Source: JAJPJE01 sp963848375
GTDB lineage: Bacteria > Acidobacteriota > Terriglobia > Terriglobales > Acidobacteriaceae
Assembly (NCBI GenBank): GCA_963848375.1
Contig: CAWKDK010000030.1
Location: 11,587-75,586 of the forward strand
Reading direction: 5' to 3'
DNA: 64,000 nt
Below the pieces are notes generated by a model. That model saw nothing but the letters and a program-made list of their open reading frames with translations. It was not told the origin of the DNA and made no database searches. The number at the start of each line of letters is the position of its first letter. Positions within the stretch are counted from its first letter, which is position 1. This document shows, piece by piece, positions 35,798-45,254 of this stretch. The position numbers were made by a program, and so were the translations under genes.

Positions 35798-37016
35798 ATG
35801 AACATTACAGATTCGTTTCGCGGCGCGATGCGCCGACTGGGCGGGCGTGTGTCCGCCTCTAACGTTAACAGCAACATGAAGCGGCGAACTGTGCCGCTGC
35901 CGTCGATCCTGAACGCCTACTCGACGCGGACCGATGCAATGCCGAAGCCAACGCCGGCAAACCTGCGGCGATTTGCAGAGACGCCAATTGCTCGCAAGGC
36001 GATCAACACGATTAAGGATCGCGTGGCGGCATGGGGTGGCGTGGTCAAGCCGCGCAAGGGGCATGACTGGATGAACTGCCGCAAGGGGCGGAGCGCATCC
36101 GCATCTGACGGACAACTTCGAGCGCCGAATCCCGACGATTAGTTTCGCTTACTGGCGGAGCAGGTTCTGGAAGACATTATTGTAGGCGGCTTCGGCGCGA
36201 TCGAAGTTGACGCGACAGAAGACAGCGCACATCCGCTGCTGATGTGGCCGGTGGATGGAGCGACGATCCGCATGAAGGCGGATTGGGACGGACAGCCGAG
36301 CTCGCCGCGATATGTGCAGGTGACGGGAAGTACGGCCCGAGGGGCAGATCGCGCTGAACGATGACGAGTTGGTGTACATCCGGCTGAATCCGCGAACGCA
36401 TACGCCGTTTGGGTTGGGACGTCTGGAAGTGGCGTTCGAGACGATCAACGAATTTCTGGGCGCGCACCGGTACGCGGCTCGCCTGGCCAGCAACAGGGTG
36501 GTGCAGTACGCGCTGTGGCTGCAGGGATCTGGACTCCGACAGCATCATGAGCGACTGATCCGGTGGTGGCAAGACGAGATCGAAGGAACAGGGCGCGTGC
36601 CGATTCTTTCGGTGGAGACAAGCCTGAGGTGCTGCGTTTCGCGGGCGGAACGGATGCAGACTTGCGGCTGGCAGTGGCAGGAGTTTCTGCTGCGAATGAT
36701 TGCGGATGCGTTCGATCTGCCGCCGATGTTCCTGGGCTGGAACAGGACGTAAATCGCTCGACCGCGCGGCAGGTTTCAGGCGACGCTTCCAAACGGCGAT
36801 CGTGCCCACGGCGCGATTGTTTGCCGAGCACCTGACGCGAGAAGCGATCGGCAAGAAGCTGGGCTGGACGGACCTGGAGTTCGTGTTCACGGATAGTGGA
36901 CGCGACGAATCGAGATGGAGCAGGCGCAAATGCAGGAGATCCTGCTGCGCAACGGCGTGTTGACGGTAAATGAAGTACGCCGGATGCGGGGATTACCAGC
37001 CGCTGTAACAAATTAA
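35798..37016 (+). pseudogene. Phage portal protein, multiply frameshifted
   Basis: A portal-like protein of about 400 residues spread over three frames with at least five indels and one in-frame stop. Recognisable pieces: RFAETPIARKAINTIKDRVA, LLAEQVLEDIIVGGFGAIEV, WPVDGATIRMKADWDGQP, DDELVYIRLNPRTHTPFGLG, LEVAFETINEFLGAHRYAAR and EFLLRMIADAFDLPPMFLG, ending EILLRNGVLTVNEVRRMRGL. These motifs are typical of HK97/SPP1-type portals. The density of breaks exceeds that in host genes, so true decay is likely here, though sequence error may add to it. Confidence 0.7.
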
Positions 37017-37018
37017 TT

Positions 37019-37050
37019 TACCACAGAGAGGCACAGAGGAAACAGAGCGA
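37019..37050. repeat. CCACAGAGAGGCACAGAGG repeat
   Basis: A copy of the CACAGAGG/ACACAGAG family in the short gap after the portal gene. A decayed GCGGACAGGAATGACCGC hairpin follows at about 37119-37136. Confidence 0.55.
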
Positions 37051-37170
37051 TCTGTCTGAGTGACTCTTTGTGTTAGAGAACTTTGGCACGACAAAGCGAG
37101 CGAGCTTCGGCTCGCTTGCGCGGACAGGAATGACCGCACCAGACAAGCTAACAACAACGATAAGGAACTA

Positions 37171-37733
37171 ATGGGACTGCGACTGCAATCGATGGCGATT
37201 GAGATGCCGACGGTAGCGCGGCATCCGAATCGGATGCCTTTCGCAGGCGTGTTGACGTTCATCGATATGCCTTCGGACAAAGCTCCGTCGGGGGCGCGCG
37301 GACACCGTGTGCTACTGACGAAAGAGGCTACGGACCGCGCTCTGCCTCTCTGCTGGGAATGGCGCTGGATTACGCGCCGACGCTGGATCGTCATGATGCG
37401 CGCAGGAAGATGGGGATGATCACAGCGCAGAAGATCTTAAGGAAGTGCGGTGAGACCGACACAACCAACAACAGGTTGTGTGGGGCAACCGCAACGAACA
37501 TCGTTATTGCAAATCAGCGGTTACATGTTCGCGAAGGATATACTGGAAATAGTGCGTGAGATCCGCACGCGCGGACGCGCGGCGCTGGGCATGTCATACG
37601 AGATTGCAGATGCGCATGTAGACGATCCGAAGGCGAGCATATGGACTGTATCGGACTTCACGTTTACTGGAGCGGCGATTTGAGGCGCGAGAAAGCGGCG
37701 TATCGGGAAACGTGGATAGAAATCAGTGGCTAG
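37171..37733 (+). pseudogene. Prohead protease-like phage gene, frameshifted and split by a hairpin repeat
   Basis: The start MGLRLQSMAIEMPTVARHPN follows an AAGGAAC site. Pieces: MPFAGVLTFIDMPSDKAPSG, LGMALDYAPTLDRHDARRKM, then ISGYMFAKDILEIVREIRTR and ALGMSYEIADAHVDDPKASI, ending REKAAYRETWIEISG after a missing T near 37680. Position between portal and capsid and the general pattern suggest a head-maturation protease, but no catalytic triad is certain. A hairpin repeat (37457-37490) lies between the two conserved halves, which looks like an insertion into the gene. Confidence 0.5.
37457..37490. repeat. Hairpin repeat inside the protease-like gene
   Basis: ACACAACC, a seven-base loop and GGTTGTGT, followed by GGGGCAACC. 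It is a member of the GTGTGGGGCACCC family inserted within phage coding sequence. Confidence 0.65.
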
Positions 37734-37760
37734 TGGTTAGGACGACACTCAGGAGAACTA

Positions 37761-38187
37761 ATGGACGAAAGACTTGCAACGCAACTTACGGAAAGTCTGG
37801 AACGACTGAGCGCAGCGGCACAGGCTTTGGAGGGAGCGCTGAGAGCTTGGATACGCAGCAGGAGGTGCTGACGGCGAAGGTCGAGCGCATCGTGGCGGCG
37901 ATCGATGAGCGGCTGCCGGAAAACAAAGAGACGGTAGAGGGAAGCGCTGGAGAGCTTGGCGATTTGAAAGAGCGCGTGACTGAACTCGAGAGGGCGAACG
38001 CGGACCTGAAGGCGCAAGCGGCGCGTATGGGCCGTAAGACTCTGTCTCCACTCGTCAGCGGATTGCTGGCAAAGCACGCAGGCGAAGAGGAGCTGGAGCC
38101 TGCGGCACTCGACAAAGCGCTGCGGGACTTGAGCAGGATCAGCGAATTGCGGTGAAGGCGGAAATGGCAAGAGCGGGGCTGATTTAG
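37761..38187 (+). pseudogene. Scaffold-like coiled-coil phage protein, two frameshifts
   Basis: About 140 residues after two missing bases are allowed for. It begins MDERLATQLTESLERLSAAA after an AGGAG site and has a long coiled coil (LDTQQEVLTAKVERIVAAID, LKERVTELERANADLKAQAA), then KTLSPLVSGLLAKHAGEEEL and ends QRIAVKAEMARAGLI. Position directly before the capsid gene and the coiled-coil composition fit a scaffolding or head-assembly protein. Confidence 0.5.
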
Positions 38188-38204
38188 CGGCGGCGGTGTT
38201 CGGT

Positions 38205-38400
38205 GGGTAGCTGGTAGCTAGTGTTCATCAGCAGTCAGTATACAGCAGTCAGCGGTAGTCGTAGAAAGCAGTGAATAAACAGTTGGTACTTAGCTTTTGG
38301 ATGTTCGTGTCGCAAACAACACGAGTGCTCAAGGGCTAAATGCTGAGTGTCTGGCTACAAGCCATCCACGGCGAAGAGGCCGAGAGTGGGGCACACGCAG
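38205..38400. repeat. TAGC-heptad and GTGGGGCAC repeats
   Basis: This 270-base gap holds TAGCTGGTAGCTAGTG and CAGCAGTCAGTATACAGCAG heptad arrays, a GCTCAAGGGCTAAATGCTGA arm like that at 32295, and a GGCCGAGAGTGGGGCACACG element at about 38378-38399. No gene is seen. Confidence 0.6.
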
Positions 38401-38454
38401 AATGCGACAGTTTTAAGAAGAAACGAATTCTTTAACTACAACTATGGAGAGCAA

Positions 38455-39432
38455 ATGAAAGCACAATTCGTCAACCTGCAAGCAGCGGCCGATTACATGG
38501 GGCCGGGCGCAGTCGAAGTCGATCGCTACCAGACCGAAATCACCGACATCGTGCGCCGTCGCGGCGCGTTCGGCCAGCGCATCAAGCAGGTACCGGCAAC
38601 CGGCCATCCGTCGCGCTTCTTCGAGGAGACGGCCATTCCTTCGCCCTGACGGCGGCCAGGCTTTCGTCGATCCGCGCAACATCGTGCCGACGCTGGTAAC
38701 GCCCACCCGCGTGGAGCGCAGCGTTCCGCTGAAGTGCCTGGTGTCGCAGATCAACTACAACGTGTTCGACATGGAAGTCGGCTCGCAGCAGAGCCAGTTC
38801 GCCTATCTGCAGGCGAAGGACCTGGCCGACTCCGTCGAAGGCCTGCTGCGCACGCACGACGTCGCGCTGTGGAACGGCAACGACACTTCGCTGAGCACTC
38901 CGACGACGCCGCAGTACTACGGGGCGGCTGGGCAGATCAACGATGGCGGCAACGTGACAACCATTCACACCACCGACAGCATCGTCGATGGCCTGAAGTC
39001 CACCATCGCGCAGATGGTCGCGAACTCAAACTACGAAGTGCGGCCGACGCGCGATCTACGCCAATCCGGTGTCTGCTCGACCTGATCGATCGCGAGATGA
39101 AGGCGGAGTTCAACGTGGTGCTGTCGACCACCCAGGTGGCCGGCGGCCTGACGCGTGAAGACGCTGTCCACGCAGGCGGGCGAGCTGCCGCTGATTCCCG
39201 AATGGTCGCTCCCCTACACCGGCATTCCGGGCAGCGGACGGCGCGAGTTTGCCGTGCTACATCGTCAGCGAAGACATGATCGAGTACCACTGGCTCACCA
39301 ATCCCAATCCGCGCGTCTTCCAGCTCGGCACGCCGAGCTTCGCTGGCCTCGCAGATGGTGGTGGTGAAGTTTGGCGGCGTCGTGGTGAAGGGCGCCAGCT
39401 ACGCGCACTACAAGGTGACGGTACAGAGATAG
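38455..39432 (+). pseudogene. Major capsid-like protein, six +1 frameshifts
   Basis: Skipping one base at each of six points restores a 323-residue protein: MKAQFVNLQAAADYMGPGAV, then GGQAFVDPRNIVPTLVTPTR, SQINYNVFDMEVGSQQSQFA, IYANPV, LLDLIDREMKAEFNVVLSTT, KTLSTQAGELPLIPEWSLPY, CYIVSEDMIEYHWLTNPNPR, and finally SQMVVVKFGGVVVKGASYAH. The breaks lie near 38647, 39050, 39072, 39154, 39250 and 39349. Position after protease-like and scaffold-like genes and the domain pattern indicate a coat protein. Every break has the same sense. Confidence 0.6.
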
Positions 39433-39435
39433 TGG

Positions 39436-39560
39436 TTGCTGGTTAGTGTTAGTGGAGCAGTTAGCAATTAGCAGTTAGCGCTTAGTTAAGGACGTTTTTG
39501 TTGCGTGGTGATGTACAGGGAACAAATGCTAAGTGCTAATTGCTAACTGCTTTTTCTGTT
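39436..39560. repeat. TTAGC-heptad element with inverted arms
   Basis: The left arm GCAGTTAGCAATTAGCAGTT and the right arm TGCTAAGTGCTAATTGCTAA are inverted copies flanking a core around 39490-39525. Same family as 32225 and 45087. Confidence 0.65.
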
Positions 39561-39586
39561 TACTTACGGATGAGGCCTTTTGACGA

Positions 39587-40204
39587 ATGAACTACTTAGA
39601 TAGCTCGGAATACGAGGCGTATGGCCTGGAGGCGACTACGCTCACATCGTGGGTTGCGGCAGCATCGGCGCTGATGGACGCACATTGCCGTCGGGGAACG
39701 CTCGGCGTTGCGCAGTACACAGAACGCATTCGGATAAGCGGGGGGCACCGCGTGCGCTTGTCGTACTTGCCTCTGGCGACGATTGCTCCGGCAACTTCGC
39801 CAGTGACTGTGGTGCGCGGTCGCTATGGAGCTGCTCGCAAAGGCGAAGGCATCGATCTGCTGTCGGAATTGGCGCAGGTATTCGCGCTGCCCGGGACGTG
39901 GTCGACGCTGGATATGGTTTCGATTGACTTCGATGCGGAGACAGGCGAACTCACACTTCCATTGTTACCGCTGGCGTTGCCTTACGACGAGGTCGAGATT
40001 ACCTACAACGCTGGGTTCGCGACAATCCCTGAGCCACTGAAACATGCATGCGCGCTGATTGTGAAGAACGCGCAGGCCACACCAGCATTGAACGTGAAAC
40101 GTCAGAGCATGTCCAAGGCGCACCTCGATTATTTCGCACCATCGCTGATCGATGACAGCGTCCGTGAGTTGCTGGCGCCCTATATGGCGCAAAAGGTGGC
40201 ATAA
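39587..40204 (+). CDS. Head-tail connector-like phage protein
   Basis: 205 residues, uninterrupted. MNYLDSSEYEAYGLEATTLT and WVAAASALMDAHCRRGTLGV resemble gp6-type connectors, followed by a beta-rich middle (YTERIRISGGHRVRLSYLPL) and a helical end, PLKHACALIVKNAQATPALN. It is probably part of the ring between portal and tail. Confidence 0.6.
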   Translation: MNYLDSSEYEAYGLEATTLTSWVAAASALMDAHCRRGTLGVAQYTERIRISGGHRVRLSYLPLATIAPATSPVTVVRGRYGAARKGEGIDLLSELAQVFALPGTWSTLDMVSIDFDAETGELTLPLLPLALPYDEVEITYNAGFATIPEPLKHACALIVKNAQATPALNVKRQSMSKAHLDYFAPSLIDDSVRELLAPYMAQKVA

Positions 40205-40206
40205 GC

Positions 40207-40629
40207 ATGTCGGACACAATGACGGAAGCAGTCACGCAGAGCGGCGTGATATGGAAGCGCGCGGCGGAGTCATTGCTGCACGCAATTGGTGGGACAGAGA
40301 TTCAACTGGTAGTGAGCGGGGCGGCCGCCAGCGATGAGGACAGTCGCGAGCTCGGCCTGATGGCGGGCGAATCGCGACAGTTTTCAATTTCACCCGCGGT
40401 TGTGAACTGGCTTACGACGAAGCCCGGAGAACGCGCACGCGCCGAGGTGACGATGGCTGCGGCCTCGTTGGAGGATGCGATGGAGGCGGCTGGCATGAGT
40501 TCCGGGAAAGATCTGCTGGAGAGCGCACTGACAATCATGATCGGCGAGCAGAGGTTGCGGATAGCGGCCGTGCAAGTGGGAGCGGCCGGCGGAACGGATT
40601 ACCTGTACACAGTGACCGCGTTGGTCTGA
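40207..40629 (+). CDS. Phage structural hypothetical protein
   Basis: 140 residues, uninterrupted, starting two bases after the connector gene. Mixed alpha/beta, with DSRELGLMAGESRQFSISPA in the middle. Position suggests a head-closure or neck protein. No family recognised. Confidence 0.55.
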   Translation: MSDTMTEAVTQSGVIWKRAAESLLHAIGGTEIQLVVSGAAASDEDSRELGLMAGESRQFSISPAVVNWLTTKPGERARAEVTMAAASLEDAMEAAGMSSGKDLLESALTIMIGEQRLRIAAVQVGAAGGTDYLYTVTALV

Positions 40630-40645
40630 AGGGATTCGAGGCAAA

Positions 40646-41131
40646 ATGCAATCGGCAAAAGATAGTTTTTATATTGCGCTGCGCGATCGACTGACAGCAC
40701 TGAATCCGCAGCGCACCGTGGTGGTGGAGGGCGTGGCGCGGCCTGCGATCCTGGTGCGTGAAAACGAGCCCGCGGCAGAGGCGAGCGATCAGGCTAATGC
40801 ATTTTATCTGGATTGGGGTCCGGCCCTTGCGCTCGATGACAGCGATACGCCGGTGATGCAGATCGCATGCGAGGTGAAGTACTGGACCTCTGGTTCGAGC
40901 GACGGAGCCGGTGATCGCGGGCGGCAACTGACAACTCTCGATGAAGAGCTCTTGAAGATATGTGATCCGCCGCGCGCGGCACTGATGGACTACTCGACTT
41001 CGCCTGCGACTGACTTGGGCAGAACCGTGTTTTGGGCGCCTCCTGGGATGAAAGTGAAGGTCGATGAACAAGGAAGAGCGCAGCGCACAGCCGAGGTCAA
41101 CGTGTTCTTCCTGGCGGAGGACTGGCAATGA
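40646..41131 (+). CDS. Tail-completion-like phage protein
   Basis: 161 residues, uninterrupted (MQSAKDSFYIALRDRLTALN...). The layout, an N-terminal helix followed by beta strands (MQIACEVKYWTSG, EVNVFFLAEDW), fits tail-terminator/completion proteins. It overlaps the tail-tube-like gene by ATGA. Confidence 0.55.
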   Translation: MQSAKDSFYIALRDRLTALNPQRTVVVEGVARPAILVRENEPAAEASDQANAFYLDWGPALALDDSDTPVMQIACEVKYWTSGSSDGAGDRGRQLTTLDEELLKICDPPRAALMDYSTSPATDLGRTVFWAPPGMKVKVDEQGRAQRTAEVNVFFLAEDWQ

Positions 41132-42101
41132 GCGCGGGCTACGGATTGCGGTCGACGATGCGTCCGGTATCACGACGAGTGCGCGCGTACTTCGCTCCAG
41201 TCGTGGCAGGAGCGCCGGTGATTTTTGATCCGGCAAAGTCTGGCGCGTTCGACCTGGATTCGCCGCCAGCTGGATGGACCGACCTGGGGCGAGTTGAGAA
41301 CTTCAAGCGCACTCCGGAGACAGAGATCGTTGCGCTCCATACGGGCGCGAAGGGCGAAACCTCGGCAGCATACCGGCAGAATCTGGGCGCACGCGTGGAA
41401 TTCGATTTCGCCGAGTGGGGCAAACGCAAATGGCGTTGGCGGGCGGCTCGCAACATATGAACGTCCTGGCGGCGGATCCGAGTGGCGATGCAATGGGATC
41501 GGGAGGAAGTGCGCTGACGCCGGTAGCGGTCGCCGCGAACTCAACAGCGCAGGAAATCGTGCTCGGCCCTGGCGCGGTGAATGCTTTTGCCGTCGGAGAT
41601 ATGGTCGCCGTCGATGCGGACTATGCGCAGCAGACCGGCTACGTAGGCACGGGCATTCCTGCGGCGTATGTGAACGATTCGCTGGACGTGCTGCGCGATC
41701 GCGATTACGCGCGGCGAGTTACGTTTAATGTTGGATCCGTGGCGCAGAAGACAGCGACATCACTGATCCTCTCGCAGCCGCTACTGGGTGGAGTTCCGCC
41801 GGCAGGATCGTCGGTGCAAAAGGTGATTGCGTTCGTCGATCGCGAGGGCGGCAGCTTCTTTCAGCAGTGGTCGGCGTTATTCGTAGTAGAGCCGGAGTCG
41901 GGTGGGCGGATCTGCTTTCACTATCCGCTGCTGAAGACGGCGGCGCCGGCGAGCGAAGGATCGGTCACGGTACAGAAACCATTCGAATGCGCGACGCTGC
42001 ATACAGCGTTCGAGGCGCTGGCAATTACAGATCTCAACGACAGCGAGCGCGTGGTGTGCTTCCGCAGCTATTTCCCGGCGATCGGCTCCGCGACCTACTA
42101 A
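41128..42101 (+). CDS. Tail-tube-like phage protein, one frameshift
   Basis: About 324 residues after a missing base near 41430. It begins MSAGYGLRSTMRPVSRRVRA and contains FDLDSPPAGWTDLGRVENFK, which resembles the start of tail tube domains; after the break, QMALAGGSQHMNVLAADPSG and a beta-rich remainder ending FRSYFPAIGSATY. ATGA-coupled to the preceding gene. The large size suggests an added domain. Confidence 0.5.
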
Positions 42102-42104
42102 AAA

Positions 42105-42150
42105 TCTTTCACCACAGAGGACGCGAAGGACGCAGAGTCACGAGGGTCTC
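42105..42150. repeat. CACCACAGAGGACGCGAAGG repeat at the tail junction
   Basis: A single-ended member of the ACGGAGACACGGAGG family occupies the 98-base gap between tail tube and distal tail genes, where a tape-measure gene would normally lie. Confidence 0.6.
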
Positions 42151-42199
42151 CATGCGACTTCGTGCCTTCAGTGCTTTGTCGTTCCCAGAAGACTAAAAG

Positions 42200-44489
42200 A
42201 TGAAACTGACAATTGACAATTTCGATGGCGTTGGCGCGCGCGACTACACGCAGTGGATCGACGAAGAGAGCCTGCCGAAGATCGTGCGGCGACTGAATGC
42301 TCCGTGGAAGATGAGCTGCGCGTTGATCCTGAGCGGGTCGAGCTTCGTGGTCCCGTGTGCGGGTGCGCGCGTGACGCTGAGCACCGCAAAGGGCCTCGCG
42401 CTCTTCACCGGATATCTGGACGGCGTTCCGGAAGAAGAGTACCTGGGCTGGAACGAGCGCGGGCCACAATACCGCCTGGCAATTTCAGCGAGTAGTGATG
42501 ATGTGGTGCTTGATCGCAAGATGCTGCAGCCGCGGCCGGCGTTCGTGGATTCCAGTGCGGGAAAGATAGTGGCCTCGCTCGCCAATGATGTTGCGCCAAG
42601 ACAGTTTGATACGTCCGCGGCGGAAGATGTGGAAAACATCGAGAGCTATTTTGCAAGCGTGCGGCACTCGTGGTCAGAACACGCGGCGCAACTCGCGTTG
42701 CTGGCGCGCGGATGTTACCGGGTGCAAAGCGGCGAGGTGATATTCGAACCGCTGGGCAAGCGGAGCTATGTGGTCGATGAGAACGACGAGATGTTTTCGC
42801 CTGCAAATCTGAAGATCATTGCACCAACGAAGACGCTGAATCAGATTACCGCCATCGGGCAGGTTAGCGCTGATTGCTACGTTAAGGATTTCTTCGAGGG
42901 AGATGGCATATCGCTGCGCTTCTATCTGTCGGCGACTCCGTTCCTGGGAAAGTACGGCTTGATTCTGCAGCAGGAGTACAACGCGGGGCCGCTGGATGCG
43001 CGCTGGTGGACAGTGACGGATCCGAAGAGCGCGATATCGGTGAACTCTGGCCGGCTATGGGTGCAAGGCGGAACAGGCAGCGCGGGGCAAACACGCGTGC
43101 AATTCGCGCAGGAGCTTGAGATTGCCGGCGCGCTTGTTTTGCAGCACGGGGATGTTACGTTCCAGGCTGCAAGCAATGGCGTGCTCGGCGGCCTGTATAC
43201 GGCGGAGGGTCAGTGCCTCGCTGGATTCCAGATCAGCCAGGCAGGAACGCAGTCGACAATTCAGGCAATTGTGAACGGAGCGGTGACTGGCGTTCCGATT
43301 ACGACGGCTGCGGGTCATCACTACGCGTTGACGACGCGCTTGTATGCGACCGAGCCGGTCAGATGGCAGCAGCGTTTTCATTCGTCTCAACACGTTGGTG
43401 GAAATGCGATCGGCGGAGCAGTGGTTACATCGGATGTGCGTGTGGTGCTGGAGGTGCACGACATCGACAGCAATAACATCGCGACGCAGGTTGCGCCGGC
43501 GGTGACGTTGTATGACGGGGTCGTGTCGAACGTTGATCCGACTTGTACCTATACGCTCGTGGATTCGCCGAACTTGCAGTGCGCGATCGCATATACGCGA
43601 ATATTGAAGGCGCCGAACGTAATGGTACGGAGTTGCTTGCCTGGCGCGGGTTATCGCACGCGACTGGTGGGCGCGCTACTCGAAGGCGCTGAGTGCTATT
43701 TGAACAGCACCGGTGGTCTGCAGTTCTACTCGCAGAACGTTCCGGCGGCGAACGAAAAGGTTGTTGCCAGCTATCGCACGGGAAAGCGTTCAGCAGTGCA
43801 GGTGAGTAATGGCGCGAGTATTGCCGCGCTGGCTCATAGTGGCGATGACGGAGTACGAAGCGCGGCGCTGAGTATTACGGCTCCGGCGGCACGCATGTCA
43901 GACGATTGCACAAACGCGGCGCTGGCGATGCTGGAAGACACAACACAGCAGGCATGGTCGGGTGAATACAGCTGCTGGAGCGCGTTCCTGCCCGGAGCCG
44001 CGAGTGACATCTTGCCGGGCGACGCGCTGGAAATCAAAGCGCCGTCGCGAAATTGCGATTGTCATGTCATTGTGCACGTGGTGGAGATTGCAGCGTGCGA
44101 TCTGGCGGGAGACGGAAGTCAATACAAGATCACATTCGCCAATGAGGCTGCCGAGTTGCTGGCGGTACAAACCACTCCGGCAACCGCGCAAGAGCTGTCC
44201 GGAATCGACCTGCTGCAACTTGCAAATCCAACCTGGATATTGCTCGACGACGCTGACCTTCGACATGGGAGTGGATCCGACGCAAGGCGGAGGCTTCGAG
44301 GTGCGCTACAGCGATTCGGGATGGGATCCTGCGATTGATCGCAACCTGGCGGCGCGGTTCACGACGCGCGTGTTTACGATCCCGAGGCTTTCGCGTGTGC
44401 AGAGTTATTTCGTGCGCCAGTATGACAATTCGAGTCCGGTGAAGTACTCGAAATGCTCAACTCTGATGCATGTGGATTATCCCTTATGA
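42200..44489 (+). CDS. Large distal tail/baseplate-like phage protein, one frameshift
   Basis: About 763 residues after skipping one base near 44262. It begins MKLTIDNFDGVGARDYTQWI and has a long beta-rich body (FEPLGKRSYVVDENDEMFSP, ALEIKAPSRNCDCHVIVHVV) ending NSSPVKYSKCSTLMHVDYPL. Size, position after the tail tube and beta content suggest a tail-tip, hub or baseplate protein. No enzymatic motif is seen. ATGA-coupled to the holin-like gene. Confidence 0.55.
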
Positions 44490-44713
44490 CAAATTTTGAG
44501 GAAAGAGTTCTGGCAGATTTGTCGGAATTAAAAACAAATATGCGGTGGGTTGTGGGCGACGGAACAAACGGACGCCTGCACGAACTGGAAGGCCGGATTC
44601 AAAAGCACGAAGCGTTCGTGCAGAGGGCCGGTGGGCTGGGAACACTGATCGCCGGCCTGCTGACAGTGTTGCACATCAGCATCGACTACCTCAGGTTGCA
44701 CCACACACCGTAA
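44486..44713 (+). CDS. XhlA/holin-like small protein
   Basis: 75 residues: a coiled-coil N-terminus (FEERVLADLSELKTNMRWVV, RLHELEGRIQKHEAF) then one membrane helix (GGLGTLIAGLLTVLHISIDY). This layout matches XhlA-type haemolysin/holin accessory proteins at the end of phage late operons. It overlaps the tail gene by four bases. Confidence 0.6.
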   Translation: MTNFEERVLADLSELKTNMRWVVGDGTNGRLHELEGRIQKHEAFVQRAGGLGTLIAGLLTVLHISIDYLRLHHTP

Positions 44714-44777
44714 AGCCCACAGAGAACACAGAGTTCACCGAGAATTTGCGGGACGCCAGTCTGATGCGACCTGCAAC

Positions 44778-44805
44778 GCGCGGACAGGAGTGTCCGCGCC
44801 ACACA
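44778..44805. repeat. Hairpin repeat GCGCGGACA/TGTCCGCGC
   Basis: Perfect 9-bp stem with loop GGAG and a CACACAAC tail, in the gap between the two last prophage genes. Compensatory change (GC for GG/CC at the stem base) relative to the copies at 22561 and 24028 preserves pairing. Confidence 0.75.
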
Positions 44806-44825
44806 ACAACAGAAGGAGAGAAGAA

Positions 44826-45086
44826 ATGGGGTTTTTACCGAAGCTACTGAAGGCGTTTGCTTTTATTCCAGCCGTTGTACATGGGATAGAAGCACTTTTT
44901 GGAAATAAGTCGGGAGCCGACAAAAAACAGGCTGCACTATCATTTGTTGGTTCCGCACTTTCGATCACGGAAGCGATCGCGTCGAAAGATATCGTGGATG
45001 CCGACAAGTTCCAAGGCGGATTGAGCAAAGTGATCGACGGAGTTGTCGATTGCCTGAATGCCAGCAGCTGGGCGAAACAGAACTAG
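44826..45086 (+). CDS. Late prophage hypothetical protein
   Basis: 86 residues (MGFLPKLLKAFAFIPAVVHG...) preceded by GAAGGAGAGAAG. One hydrophobic N-terminal segment and a soluble helical remainder (KKQAALSFVGSALSITEAIA). It may be part of a lysis cassette with the preceding gene; no endolysin is adjacent. Confidence 0.6.
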   Translation: MGFLPKLLKAFAFIPAVVHGIEALFGNKSGADKKQAALSFVGSALSITEAIASKDIVDADKFQGGLSKVIDGVVDCLNASSWAKQN

Positions 45087-45252
45087 TTGTTAGTTATCAG
45101 TTGTTAGTTGTTAGTTGTCAGTTGCTAGTTGTTAGAGAGAGCAGTTGGCGTATAGCCATCAACAATGGCGTGCGGCGATTGAAGGACTAAGTACCAAGAG
45201 CTAGTTGTTAATTGCCTTTTCTGACAACTAACAACTAGCAACTGACAACTCC
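45087..45252. repeat. Long TTAGTTG heptad inverted repeat
   Basis: The left arm repeats TTAGTTG/TCAGTTG heptads and contains AGTTGTCAGTTGCTAGTTGT; the right arm (45219-45250) is its inverted copy, CAACTAACAACTAGCAACTG. The ~80-base core shows nothing. It could fold into a large hairpin at the convergent end of the prophage and the E2 gene. Confidence 0.75.
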
Positions 45253-45254
45253 CT

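Noticed and set aside
45087..45252. Possible CRISPR array in the TTAGTTG repeats
   Set aside because: Units are seven bases with no unique spacers and form inverted arms; no cas genes are present.
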